Part shown: positions 51,209 through 60,123 of the stretch, one piece after another
Layout of the letters: each line of letters opens with the position of its first letter
Position numbering within the stretch: the first letter of the stretch is position 1
Assembly (NCBI RefSeq): GCF_900105735.1
Contig: NZ_LT629793.1
Location: forward strand, 5,022,001 to 5,086,000
DNA: 64,000 nt
Direction of reading: 5' to 3'
From: Pseudomonas yamanorum
Lineage (GTDB): Bacteria; Pseudomonadota; Gammaproteobacteria; Pseudomonadales; Pseudomonadaceae
The notes under the pieces: generated by a model
Seen by the model: only the letters and a program-made list of their open reading frames with translations
Database searches by the model: none
Told to the model about the DNA's origin: nothing
Made by a program: the position numbers and the translations under genes

Positions 51209-51691
51209 ATGAGCAATCAACCCAAGCCCGCCGAATTTGAACTGTCCATCAGTCGCTTGATCGACGCCCCTCGCAGCCGCGTGTTTCGCGCCTGGACCGA
51301 GCCGGCGTTGTTGCAGCAGTGGTGGGGCCCGCACGGCATGACCACCCCGGAGTGCGAAATGGACCTGTGGGTCGGTGGGCAATTTCGCACCCTGATGCGC
51401 GCGCCCGACGGCAGCGAATACCCGACCCAGGGCGTATTCCTCGAAATCACCGCGCCCAGTCGGCTGGTGTTTACCGATGCGTTCACCCCCGGCTGGATCC
51501 CCTCGGGCCAGCCGTTCATGACCGCCGAAGTCACCTTTGAAGATGTCGACGGCAAAACCCTGTACACCGCCCGCGCCATGCACTGGAGCGCCGAAACCAA
51601 GCAGGCCCACGAAGCCATGGGCTTTCACGAGGGCTGGGGCCAGAGCCTTGACCGGCTGGTGACGCTGGTGACCGAAGGCCTGCGCGATTGA
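51209..51691 (+). CDS. SRPBCC/AHSA1-domain protein
   Basis: A 160-residue START-like ligand-binding domain. ISRLIDAPRSRVFRAWTEP near residue 13 and LLQQWWGPHGMTTPECEMDL are the classic 'activator of Hsp90 ATPase homologue 1-like' opening; the C-terminal helix FHEGWGQSLDRLVTLVTEGL closes the hydrophobic cavity. CAGGAGG gives a strong RBS. It is a common member of ECF-linked DGPF operons. Its stop overlaps the start of the sigma gene. Confidence 0.9.
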   Translation: MSNQPKPAEFELSISRLIDAPRSRVFRAWTEPALLQQWWGPHGMTTPECEMDLWVGGQFRTLMRAPDGSEYPTQGVFLEITAPSRLVFTDAFTPGWIPSGQPFMTAEVTFEDVDGKTLYTARAMHWSAETKQAHEAMGFHEGWGQSLDRLVTLVTEGLRD

Positions 51692-52914
51692 CGGTGCAGG
51701 CCCGGGTCGAAGCGGTTTATCGCAGCGAATCGCGGCGCATCCTGGCGACCCTGATTCGCCTGCTTGGCGATTTCGACCTTGCTGAAGAAGCCTTGCACGA
51801 GGCGTTTTTTATCGCGGTCGAGCGTTGGGAGCAAGACGGTGTGCCCGACAATCCCCGGGCCTGGCTGGTCTCCACCGGGCGCTTCAAGGCCATCGACCGT
51901 CTGCGTCGCCAGGCCCGGTTTGCCGCGCACCAGAACCAATTGCTGGCTCAGGCTGATGAATTGGAAGAAGCCGACTGGAGCGCTGAAGACGTGGAAGACG
52001 ACCGCCTGCGCCTGATCTTCACCTGTTGCCACCCGGCGCTGGCGGCGGATGCCCAGGCGGCGCTGACCTTGCGTGAGATCTGCGACCTCACCACCGAGGA
52101 AATCGCCCGAGCGTTTCTCGCCACACCGGCCACCATCGCCCAGCGCATCGTGCGGGCCAAGGGCAAGATCCGCGAAGCGAAAATCCCCTATCAAGTGCCG
52201 TCCCTGGCGGAATTGCCCGAGCGCCTGGACAGTGTGTTGCGCGTGATTTACCTGGTGTTCAACGAAGGCTATTCGGCGTCCATGGGCGCTGATCTGACCC
52301 GAGAGGACCTGACCCGCGAATCGATTCGCCTGGGCCGATTGCTGATGGAATTGTTGCCGGAGCCGGAAGTGATGGGCTTACTGGCGCTGATGCTGCTCCA
52401 CGAATCCCGGCGCCCGGCACGCACCTCGGCCGGCGGTGAATTGGTGTTACTGGATGAGCAAGACCGTTCGCAGTGGGACGCTTCGCTGATCGCTGAAGGA
52501 TGTGCGTTGGTGGAGAAATCCCTGACCACACGGCGCTTCGGGCCCTACAGCCTGCAGGCGGCGATTGCGGCGGTGCATGCCGAGGCGGCGAGCGCTGACG
52601 AGACCGACTGGCCGCAGATTGTTGGGCTGTACGACGTGTTGCTCGGGGTGGTGCCGTCGCCGGTGATCGAGCTGAATCGCGCAGTGGCCGTTGCGATGCG
52701 CGATGGGGCGTTGGCGGGGTTGGAATTGGTGGACGGGATTCTGGCGCGGGGGGAGTTAGTCGACTATCACCTGGCGCACTCGGCGCGGGGCGAATTTTGT
52801 CGGCGATTGGGGCGAGCGGAGGACGCGCGGCGAGCGTTTGAGCGGGCGCTGGTATTGACCCAGCAAGAACCGGAAAAGCGCTTTATCGAACGGCGTCTGG
52901 CCGAACTCAAATAG
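51688..52914 (+). CDS. ECF42-type sigma factor with C-terminal TPR-like domain
   Basis: A 408-residue sigma-70 family protein: region 2 at about 8-75 (ILATLIRLLGDFDLAEEALHEAF), region 4 at about 112-165 (LTLREICDLTTEEIARAFLATP), then a 230-residue helical extension (DUF6596/TPR-like) typical of the ECF42 group. The group lacks an anti-sigma and is thought to be controlled by this extension together with DGPF proteins. The start is TTG at 51688 overlapping the preceding stop (TTGA); a GTG 6 bases later is the alternative. It probably activates its own operon. Confidence 0.9.
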   Translation: MTVQARVEAVYRSESRRILATLIRLLGDFDLAEEALHEAFFIAVERWEQDGVPDNPRAWLVSTGRFKAIDRLRRQARFAAHQNQLLAQADELEEADWSAEDVEDDRLRLIFTCCHPALAADAQAALTLREICDLTTEEIARAFLATPATIAQRIVRAKGKIREAKIPYQVPSLAELPERLDSVLRVIYLVFNEGYSASMGADLTREDLTRESIRLGRLLMELLPEPEVMGLLALMLLHESRRPARTSAGGELVLLDEQDRSQWDASLIAEGCALVEKSLTTRRFGPYSLQAAIAAVHAEAASADETDWPQIVGLYDVLLGVVPSPVIELNRAVAVAMRDGALAGLELVDGILARGELVDYHLAHSARGEFCRRLGRAEDARRAFERALVLTQQEPEKRFIERRLAELK

Positions 52915-52936
52915 TCCGTGAGACTGGAATGCGTTC

Positions 52937-53031
52937 CACTGTGGGAGCTGGCTTGCCTGCGATAGCGGTGTATCAGCAACAGATGCATGGCTGACCCAGC
53001 GCCATCGCAGGCAAGCCAGCTCCCACAGTGG
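52937..53031. repeat. REP doublet, type A
   Basis: CACTGTGGGAGCTGGCTTGC and inverted copy between the convergent sigma and SDR genes. Confidence 0.9.
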
Positions 53032-53055
53032 ATTTGTGTTGTCTGCCTTAGCTTC

Positions 53056-53781
53056 TTACGGCTGCTGACGCGTCGCCGCCAACACAATCTCGCGAATGCA
53101 CACATGCTGCGGCTGCTGGTAGGCATAGGCAATCGCCGAAGCCACGTCATCCGCGCTCAGCACCGTGCCGCCCATGTCCTGTTTCCACGCCTGGTAGCCG
53201 CTCTTGATCGCTTCATCGGTGGTGTGGCCCAGCAGTTCGGTTTCCACCGCGCCCGGCGCAATGGTGATCACCCGCACATTGTGCGGCGACATTTCTTCCC
53301 GCAGGTTTTCCGAAATCCCGTGCACGGCAAACTTGGTGCCTACATAGGCGACATGGTTAGGGAAGGTCTTGCGCCCGGCCACCGAGCTGACGTTGATGAT
53401 GGTGCCGCCCTTGCGCTTGACCATGCTGGCGGCCACCGCGTGAATGCCGTTCAGCAGGCCTTTCACGTTGACGTCGAGCATCTGCTCCCACTGTGCCGGG
53501 TCCTGTTCGCTGACCGCGCCCAGCAGCATCACGCCGGCATTGTTGATCAGCGCGTCGGCCGGGCCGAATTGGGCCTCGGCTTCTTTCACCGCTGCCACCA
53601 GCGCGGCGCGGTCGGTGATGTCGACACCGCGACTCAAGGTGTTCGGCAGCTCCAGGGCATTCAGCCGGTCGAGGCGGCGGGCCAACAGCAACAGCGGGTG
53701 GCCGGCGGCCGACAGCAAGCGCGCAGTCGCTTCGCCAATGCCCGAACTGGCGCCGGTGATGATGATCAATGGCTTGCTCAT
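53056..53781 (-). CDS. SDR-family oxidoreductase
   Basis: A 241-residue classical short-chain dehydrogenase. NAD(P)-binding GASSGIGEATA (residues about 10-20), NNAGVM near 80, catalytic Ser in NVSSVAG and Tyr-x3-Lys in YVGTKFAVHG near 150. The YdfG/serine dehydrogenase-like subgroup fits by look, but the substrate is unknown. Divergent from the LysR gene at 53893 across 111 bases, which suggests local control. Confidence 0.92.
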   Translation of the reverse strand: MSKPLIIITGASSGIGEATARLLSAAGHPLLLLARRLDRLNALELPNTLSRGVDITDRAALVAAVKEAEAQFGPADALINNAGVMLLGAVSEQDPAQWEQMLDVNVKGLLNGIHAVAASMVKRKGGTIINVSSVAGRKTFPNHVAYVGTKFAVHGISENLREEMSPHNVRVITIAPGAVETELLGHTTDEAIKSGYQAWKQDMGGTVLSADDVASAIAYAYQQPQHVCIREIVLAATRQQP

Positions 53782-53892
53782 GGTTGAACTCCTGAAATAA
53801 GAAAAACAAATAACTAAACGTGGGTCGCAGTATATTTAGCCCTTGAGTGGCTGAAAAATGCCTTATTCCTCTGTCTGTCATCGGTATTAACT

Positions 53893-54735
53893 ATGGATGT
53901 GCGTCATCTCAAGGCGTTTCTCGCGGTGTTCGAAGAGCGCAATATCACTGCCGCCGCACAGCGCCTGTTCATCAGCCAGCCGACGTTGTCGGTGACCATC
54001 AAGCAACTGGAAGAAGAATTGGGCGTGGCGCTGTTTCTGCGCCAGCCTCGCGGGGTTGAAGTCAGCGATGAAGCGCGGGTGCTGTACCCGCAAGCCCGGC
54101 GCATGGTGGCCGAGGCCGACGCGTTGAGCCGGTTGTTTCGCGGGCGCGAAAACCGCATCGCCCTGGAATTGGGTGTGGAAGGCGATATTGCCGACAGCCA
54201 GATCGAAACTTTCCTGCGCATGGCGCATCAAGGCTTGCCCGGTTTGCTGCTGACCTTGCAGGAAGGCTGCGAAGGAGAAGGGCGCCTGGCGGTGGAGGAA
54301 ATGTGCTGCGAGGACGAATTATTCCTGCCGCTTTGGGAAGAGTCCTACGTGATGGCGCTGCCGGCTGCGCACCCGATGGCGGCCGGGGGAAAAGAACAAG
54401 CGTGGGCGCCGATCGAAGACTGGATCACCTGCCCGCAACATGATTCCCATCAGCGCCTGATGGCCCTGTACGGCCGCTCGCCCCAGGCGGTGGCCGGGCA
54501 TGCCGGTTCGTTGACCCAGGCCTTGCATATGGTGGCGGCCGGTGTGGGCGTGGCGATGTTGCCGCAGTCGCTGGCGGCGGAGCGGGCCGGGGTGGTGATT
54601 CGCCCCTGGCACTTGCCGGCACCGACGCGCCGGGTGGGGTTGTGCTTTGCCGCCCAGGCCCTGGAGTTGCCGGCGTTGCGGGCGCTGCATGAGTATTTCC
54701 AGAACAACCGCCCGCCGCAGATTGAAGCGGCCTGA
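53893..54735 (+). CDS. LysR-family transcriptional regulator
   Basis: A 280-residue LTTR (HTH about residues 5-62, ERNITAAAQRLFISQPTLSV). Divergent from the SDR gene, its probable target. Effector unknown. Confidence 0.92.
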   Translation: MDVRHLKAFLAVFEERNITAAAQRLFISQPTLSVTIKQLEEELGVALFLRQPRGVEVSDEARVLYPQARRMVAEADALSRLFRGRENRIALELGVEGDIADSQIETFLRMAHQGLPGLLLTLQEGCEGEGRLAVEEMCCEDELFLPLWEESYVMALPAAHPMAAGGKEQAWAPIEDWITCPQHDSHQRLMALYGRSPQAVAGHAGSLTQALHMVAAGVGVAMLPQSLAAERAGVVIRPWHLPAPTRRVGLCFAAQALELPALRALHEYFQNNRPPQIEAA

Positions 54736-54763
54736 CAGCGTCTTTGAATGCACCGCAAATTCA

Positions 54764-54837
54764 ATGTGGGAGCTGGCTTGCCTGCGATAGCGATGGTGAC
54801 TGACACACCGCTATCGCAGGCAAGCCAGCTCCCACAT
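54764..54837. repeat. REP doublet, type A
   Basis: ATGTGGGAGCTGGCTTGCC and inverted copy between convergent LysR genes. Confidence 0.9.
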
Positions 54838-54872
54838 TTGATCTTCATTGTTCCGAAATTTGTGTTCCGGCA

Positions 54873-55727
54873 TTACTCCAGCATCTTGCCCAGCAACCAA
54901 CTGCCTGCCGGGCCGGGCGGATGCTGGCGTGACCACAACGCATCCACCGCCACCGAGCGCGGCCAGCTGCGGGCCTTGATTTCACACAGGTGGCCGCCAC
55001 CAAACCGCTCCACCAACCAGCGTGGTAACGGTGCCCAGCCGAAACCCAACTGCGCCATTTCCATCAGCATCAGATAACTGGGCGCCGACCACACACGCCC
55101 CAGGCCCCGGGTTTCGTTCGGGTTGATGATGCTCGCCAGGCGCAGTTCGCGGTGTTGTTCCAGGGTTTGCTGATCGATGTCCTTAAGGTTCGCCAGCGGA
55201 TGTTTGGGGGCGACAAACAGTGCGATTTCCGTGCGTTCTTCCACGGCGGTGCTGGTGAGGTCCGGCGGATAAACCTCCTGCTTCTCGATAAACGCAATCT
55301 GCGCCCGGCCGCTTTGCACCAGGGCGATCAAGTCCTCGCATTCGGCGATCAGGCATTCCAGCTCCAGGTCCGGGTAGCGCTGCTCGAAGGCGCTGAGGGC
55401 GGTTTCGAAACGGTCCGACTGGTAGGTATCGGACATGGCGATACTCAGCTTTGGCTCCAACCCTTGGGACAACTGGCTGGCCGCCAACTCCAGGCGGCTG
55501 CTGGCTTCCAGCACCTGCTCGGCGCGTTGCAGCAGCACGTGCCCGGCCGGGGTCAGCGTGGGCTTGCGGCTGCTGCGATCAAACAGCACCACGTCCAGGT
55601 CAATCTCCAGGCTGGCCACCGCCGCGCTGACGGTGGACTGGCTCTTGCCCAGTTTGCGCGCCGCTGCTGAAAACGAACCCTGGGTTGCCGCCTGCACAAA
55701 CGCCTGAAGCACTTCATGGGAAGCCAT
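54873..55727 (-). CDS. LysR-family regulator, probably of the adjacent PACE efflux gene
   Basis: A 284-residue LTTR (HTH about 4-62, GSFSAAARKLGKSQSTVSAA). It is divergent from a PACE-family efflux gene; in Acinetobacter the LysR protein AceR activates the divergent aceI PACE gene, so an AceR-like role is a reasonable inference. Confidence 0.9.
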   Translation of the reverse strand: MASHEVLQAFVQAATQGSFSAAARKLGKSQSTVSAAVASLEIDLDVVLFDRSSRKPTLTPAGHVLLQRAEQVLEASSRLELAASQLSQGLEPKLSIAMSDTYQSDRFETALSAFEQRYPDLELECLIAECEDLIALVQSGRAQIAFIEKQEVYPPDLTSTAVEERTEIALFVAPKHPLANLKDIDQQTLEQHRELRLASIINPNETRGLGRVWSAPSYLMLMEMAQLGFGWAPLPRWLVERFGGGHLCEIKARSWPRSVAVDALWSRQHPPGPAGSWLLGKMLE

Positions 55728-55816
55728 GACTATCGCCTTGATCGATGGTTATTGGTTATGAAGTATCGAGTCAAAGGGTAATGATGGCAACCATCGTCAC
55801 TCACGGAGAACGGGTC

Positions 55817-56257
55817 ATGACACCCACCAAGTCGATTACTGAACGCGTTTGGCAGGCCATTGGTTTTGAAGGCCTGGCCTTGTTGATCTGTACGCCGCTG
55901 CTGGCGTGGATCATGGATAAACCGGCGCTGGAGATGGGCATGGTGACCTTGGCCATCAGCCTTATGGCCCTGGCCTGGAACGTGATTTTCAACGGCCTGT
56001 TCGATCGGCTCAAGGCGCGCCTGCAACTGTCCGGCGGGGTGTGGACCCGCGTGCTGCACGCGTTGATGTTTGAAGGCGGCCTGGTGGCGATCTGCGTACC
56101 GTTGATTGCCTGGTGGCTGAACATCAGCCTGATGCAGGCGTTTATCCTCGACATCGGCGTGCTGCTGTTTTTCCTGCCGTACACCTATGTGTATCACTGG
56201 GGTTATGACGCAGTGCGCGAAAAAATCATGCAAAAACGCGTGCTCAGCCAAGTTTGA
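55817..56257 (+). CDS. PACE-family multidrug/chlorhexidine efflux transporter
   Basis: A 146-residue inner-membrane protein with four predicted spans, made of two tandem bacterial transmembrane-pair (BTP) domains. ERVWQAIGFEGLALLICTPL and RVLHALMFEGGLVAICVPLI are the repeated BTP openings, with the membrane-embedded Glu conserved in both (FEG). PACE proteins such as AceI export chlorhexidine and short-chain diamines. Start 55817 (MTPTKSITERV) follows GGAGAAC; in-frame ATGs upstream lack a comparable box. The 3' end overlaps the convergent LysR gene by 14 bases. Confidence 0.9.
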   Translation: MTPTKSITERVWQAIGFEGLALLICTPLLAWIMDKPALEMGMVTLAISLMALAWNVIFNGLFDRLKARLQLSGGVWTRVLHALMFEGGLVAICVPLIAWWLNISLMQAFILDIGVLLFFLPYTYVYHWGYDAVREKIMQKRVLSQV

Positions 56258-57152
56258 GGGACGCCACAAACTCAAGGAACGCCCGCACCTTGGCCGCCGG
56301 CAAATGCCGCGACGGGTAGAAGGCATACAACGGGAAGCGCTCATCGGGCCAGTCGGGAAACAGCTCGACCAACGCGCCCGATTCGAGCGCTGGGGCAAGC
56401 CCGAGGTCGAGCATCTGCGCCACGGCATGGCCGTGTTCGCAAACGCTGTACAAGGTCCCGGCATCGTTGACCACCAGCCGTCCGCTGGTGGCGACGTTGA
56501 CGTGCTCGCCGGGCCGGTGGAATTCCCAGCCAAACGGCCGGCCGGTCTGGGAGTCGCGAAAGTCGATGCACACGTGCTGGCCGTCTTCCAGATCCTTCGG
56601 GTGGGTCGGGCGGCCATGGCGCTCAAGATAGTCTGGCGACGCCAACGTCAGCACCCGCACTTCCATCAACTTGCGGGCAATCAGTGAGGACGATTGCGGA
56701 ATCCCAAAACGGATGGCCAGGTCAAAGCCATCCGCCACCAGGTCCCCGAGTTGGTCCCGGGTGTGCAGGTCCAACTGCAACTGCGGGTATTGGCTCATGA
56801 ATTCACCGAGCACCGGCCCCAGCACCAGCCGCGAGAAGTACGGGTCGATGTTCACCCGCAAACGCCCGCGTACGGTCAGGGCGCTGTCTGCGGCCGAGCT
56901 GGCGGCTTCTTCCAGGCCCGCCAGCAGCGGGGCGATTTCCTGGTAGAAACGCCGGCCTTCGTCGGTCAATTGCACCGAGCGAGTGGTGCGGTCGAACAGG
57001 CGAATCCCCAAGCGTTTTTCCAGCCGTGAAATGGCCCGGCTGACCCCCGAAGGCGTCATCTCCAGGCTGTCGGCGGCGCGGGCAAAACTGCCGCTGTCGA
57101 CCACGGCGGCCAGTACGCCCATGCCGCCGGCCAGTCCTGGATCAAAACTCAT
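56244..57152 (-). CDS. LysR-family transcriptional regulator
   Basis: A 302-residue LTTR (HTH about 8-66, GSFARAADSLEMTPSGVSRA) of the CrgA-like subgroup. Its 3' end overlaps the PACE gene by 14 bases. It lies 57 bases downstream of the SDR gene on the same strand and has no divergent partner, unlike its neighbours; target unknown. Confidence 0.9.
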   Translation of the reverse strand: MSFDPGLAGGMGVLAAVVDSGSFARAADSLEMTPSGVSRAISRLEKRLGIRLFDRTTRSVQLTDEGRRFYQEIAPLLAGLEEAASSAADSALTVRGRLRVNIDPYFSRLVLGPVLGEFMSQYPQLQLDLHTRDQLGDLVADGFDLAIRFGIPQSSSLIARKLMEVRVLTLASPDYLERHGRPTHPKDLEDGQHVCIDFRDSQTGRPFGWEFHRPGEHVNVATSGRLVVNDAGTLYSVCEHGHAVAQMLDLGLAPALESGALVELFPDWPDERFPLYAFYPSRHLPAAKVRAFLEFVASLKLG

Positions 57153-57209
57153 GGGTGATTGCCTGTCAGTTATCCGAAAGCATTGATGCTAGCGGAGAAT
57201 CTGAGCGCG

Positions 57210-57968
57210 TTACAGAAACATCCCGCCCGAGGCCTCGACGCGCTGCCCGGTGATCCAGTTGCTGCCATCGGCCAGCAAGGTGGAAATCGCCCCGCCAATG
57301 TCATCCGGCAAGCCGGCTCGACCGAGTGCGGTGTTGTTGGCGACCATCGCGTTCACGTCCGGATTGTCCCTTACCGCGCCGCCGCTGAAGTCGGTGGCAA
57401 TCGCGCCGGGGGCCAGGGTGTTGACGGTAATCCCGCGTGCACCCAGCTCCTTGGCCTGGTAGCGGGTCAGCACTTCCACCGCGCCTTTCATCGAGGCGTA
57501 GGCCGAGTAACCCGGCAGGCTGAAGCGCGCCAGGCCGCTGGAGATATTGATGATGCGGCCACCGTCGCTGATCAGCGGCAGCAGTTTCTGGGTCAGGAAA
57601 AACGGACCCTTGAAGTGGATTGCCACCAGTTGGTCAAACTGCGCTTCGGTGGTTTCGGCGAAGCTGGCGTGGGCGCCAATCCCGGCGTTGTTGATCAGGA
57701 AGTTGAAGTGCGCCTGGCCGAACACGTCCTTCAATACCGAGCCGACCTGGGCGGTGAATGCATCGAAGGTGGAGCTTTGGCTGACGTCCAGTTGCAGCAT
57801 CGCCGCTTTGCCGCCCAGCGCTTCGACTTGGGCGACCACGGCTTGGGCTTCGTCGGCTGCGCTGTGGTAGGTGCCGATGATGTCGACGCCTTGTGCCGCC
57901 AGGTGTAGCGCAGCGCTTTTGCCCAGGCCGCGGCTGGCGCCGGTGATCAGTGCGATTTTACGGGTCAT
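57210..57968 (-). CDS. SDR-family oxidoreductase
   Basis: A 252-residue classical SDR: TGASRGLGKSAA (about residues 8-19), INNAGIGAHASF near 91, INISSGLARFSLPGYSAYAS with catalytic Ser/Tyr, then MKGAVEVLTRYQAKELGARG. C-terminal ITGQRVEASGGMFL is typical of FabG-like enzymes. ATG 57968 follows GAGGA; the upstream in-frame extension lacks a box. Divergent from the LysR gene at 58081 (112 bases), the second SDR/LysR pair in this 6 kb. Confidence 0.92.
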   Translation of the reverse strand: MTRKIALITGASRGLGKSAALHLAAQGVDIIGTYHSAADEAQAVVAQVEALGGKAAMLQLDVSQSSTFDAFTAQVGSVLKDVFGQAHFNFLINNAGIGAHASFAETTEAQFDQLVAIHFKGPFFLTQKLLPLISDGGRIINISSGLARFSLPGYSAYASMKGAVEVLTRYQAKELGARGITVNTLAPGAIATDFSGGAVRDNPDVNAMVANNTALGRAGLPDDIGGAISTLLADGSNWITGQRVEASGGMFL

Positions 57969-58080
57969 GGTGGAGTCCTCGGAGCGTGTGAGTGTTCGTG
58001 GGACCGAGTGTATTTGTCCGGCCATAACGTGATAAACAGAGCAATACCGGAATCACTGGCCGGATAAGGCGAATAATCCC

Positions 58081-58977
58081 ATGAATAAACTGGAGTTGCT
58101 GCGCACCTTCGTGCGCGTCACCGAACTGTCGAGTTTCACCCAGGCGGGCGAGAGCCTGGGCTTGCCGCGCTCGACCGTGTCCGAGCATGTGCAGGCCCTG
58201 GAAGAGTTGCTCGGTGCGCGCCTGTTGCAGCGCACCACGCGCAAGGTTCAGGCGACCCAGGATGGCCGCGTGCTGTACGAACGCAGCAAGGATTTGCTGT
58301 CGCACATGGAAGAGCTGGAAGGCTTGTTTCGCCAGGATGAGGCGCAACTGGCGGGGCGGATTCGCGTGGACATGCCCAACGTCATGGCCCGGGAACTGAT
58401 CCTGCCGCGCCTGCCGGAATTCATGGACCTGCACCCGCTGATCGAACTGGAGATCAGCAGCACCGACCGTCAGGTCGACCTGCTGGCCGAAGGTTTCGAC
58501 TGCGTATTGCGGATTGGCGCGCAGCCGGACCAGTCGGTAGTGGCGCGGTTGCTGGGCAGCATGACGATGATCAATTGCGCCAGCGCGACTTACCTTCAAC
58601 GTTACGGCGTGCCCAAGACGCTCGCCGATTTGGCCCACCATCAACTGGTGCATTACGTACGCCCATTGGGCTCACGTTCGGCCGGGTTTGAATACGTACA
58701 GGGCAACAAGGTGCACCGGGTTCCCATGGCCGGGCGGGTGACCGTCAACAGCACGGATGCGTATCGGGCAGCGTGCATCGGCGGGTTCGGCCTGACTCAG
58801 GTGCCGGTCCTGGGCATTGTCGATCTATTGGCCAGTGGTGAGTTGGTGGCGGTGCTGCCGGACTATCCGGCACCCGCGCTGGACGTGTCCCTGTTGTACG
58901 CCGGCCAACGGCATTTGCCGCAGCGGGTGCGGGTGTTCATGGATTGGCTGGCGGCGATCCTGCAATCCCGGCTTTAA
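58081..58977 (+). CDS. LysR-family transcriptional regulator
   Basis: A 298-residue LTTR (HTH about 5-62, SSFTQAGESLGLPRSTVSEH). Divergent from the SDR gene, the likely target. Its 3' end overlaps the convergent LysR gene by 4 bases. Confidence 0.92.
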   Translation: MNKLELLRTFVRVTELSSFTQAGESLGLPRSTVSEHVQALEELLGARLLQRTTRKVQATQDGRVLYERSKDLLSHMEELEGLFRQDEAQLAGRIRVDMPNVMARELILPRLPEFMDLHPLIELEISSTDRQVDLLAEGFDCVLRIGAQPDQSVVARLLGSMTMINCASATYLQRYGVPKTLADLAHHQLVHYVRPLGSRSAGFEYVQGNKVHRVPMAGRVTVNSTDAYRAACIGGFGLTQVPVLGIVDLLASGELVAVLPDYPAPALDVSLLYAGQRHLPQRVRVFMDWLAAILQSRL

Positions 58978-59891
58978 CGCCGGGCCGACAACTGCTGCGG
59001 CGCCAGGAATGCATCGTGGAAGTAATCCCGAAACGCCTGCATCGCCGGGGTGAAGTCGCGCTCGCGGTGCCAGGCCAGGCCGACACTCATGGGCGTGACC
59101 TTGTCGGTGATACTCACGGTTTCGATGCGCTTGCCTTCCAGCGACCACGGGCGATGCACCAGGTCCGACAGAATTGCCACGCCGCTGCCGTTGGCAACCA
59201 TGCTGCGTACCGCCTCCACTGAACTGGTGCGCAGCCGCACCTTGGGCGTTTGCCCGGCCTGTTCCCAGTAGCGCATGGCGCTTTGTTCGGCTTCGTCGAC
59301 GGTGAGGAAAATGTACGGTTCCCTGGCCACGTCCGCGAGGCTCACGGCCGGGCGTTCGCACAACGGGTGATGGCTGGGCAGCCACAGGCGGCGTTCGGAG
59401 TTGAAGAGGATTTCCGAGACGATGTCCGGGTGGGTGAGATTGGCGGTGAGCACCACGGCCATGTCGAACTGGCCGTCGAGCAGGCCGTGTTCGATGGACT
59501 GGCGTTCCTGTTCGAAGACCTCGATGGTCACGTCCGGGTGCCAGTGTTCCATGCGTTGCAAATGGTGCGGCAGGAAATAACCGAGCACGGTGTAGCTGGC
59601 GGCCACCCGCAGTACGCCGCTGGCGCGGTAGTCCGGCAACGGGCTGTTCAGGGCGTCGTCGACACTGCGCACAATCACGTAGGCCCGGTTGAGAAAATGC
59701 CGCCCGGCATCGGTCAGGCTCATGCCCTGGGCCGAGCGCACGAATAGCTGCGCACCGAGCATCGCTTCCAGCTCCTTGATCGCGGTGGTCACTGCGGATT
59801 GGGAGATATTCAGGTGAATCGCCGCCTGGGAGATCTGGCCGATTTCGGCGGTGGCGACGAAGTAGCGGATTTGGCGCAGGGTCAGGGACAT
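58974..59891 (-). CDS. LysR-family transcriptional regulator, possibly of pxpABC
   Basis: A 305-residue LTTR (HTH about 4-62, [20 protein letters not shown]). It is divergent from pxpA, but the intergenic space is occupied by a cluster of GTTCCCACGC-type palindromes, so control of pxpABC is plausible yet unproven. Confidence 0.9.
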   Translation of the reverse strand: MSLTLRQIRYFVATAEIGQISQAAIHLNISQSAVTTAIKELEAMLGAQLFVRSAQGMSLTDAGRHFLNRAYVIVRSVDDALNSPLPDYRASGVLRVAASYTVLGYFLPHHLQRMEHWHPDVTIEVFEQERQSIEHGLLDGQFDMAVVLTANLTHPDIVSEILFNSERRLWLPSHHPLCERPAVSLADVAREPYIFLTVDEAEQSAMRYWEQAGQTPKVRLRTSSVEAVRSMVANGSGVAILSDLVHRPWSLEGKRIETVSITDKVTPMSVGLAWHRERDFTPAMQAFRDYFHDAFLAPQQLSARR

Positions 59892-59904
59892 TGGTTTCTC
59901 CGCT

Positions 59905-60013
59905 CGTTCCCACGCTCTGCGTGGGAACGCATCCTGTGACGCTCTGCGTCACGATTTTAAAAGCGGACGCAGAGCGTCCAAGGCGGCATTCCCACGCGGA
60001 GCGTGGGAACGAT
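59905..60013. repeat. Cluster of four short palindromes (type D REP and GACGC variants)
   Basis: CGTTCCCACGC-TCT-GCGTGGGAACG (59905-59929), GTGACGC-TCT-GCGTCAC (59937-59953), GACGC-AGA-GCGTC (59966-59978) and ATTCCCACGC-GGA-GCGTGGGAACGAT (59988-60013) follow one another. All are hairpins with three-base loops; the first and last match the element at 26684-26712. Confidence 0.85.
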
Positions 60014-60123
60014 CAGTATCAGGTATCTGATTTTCAGAAGATGGGCCATCTGATAATAGATCTTCCCAAGGGGTCAAGGGGCAGCCTAATTTCCATGGCA
60101 TGAACTTCAACGGAGCGACCCCG

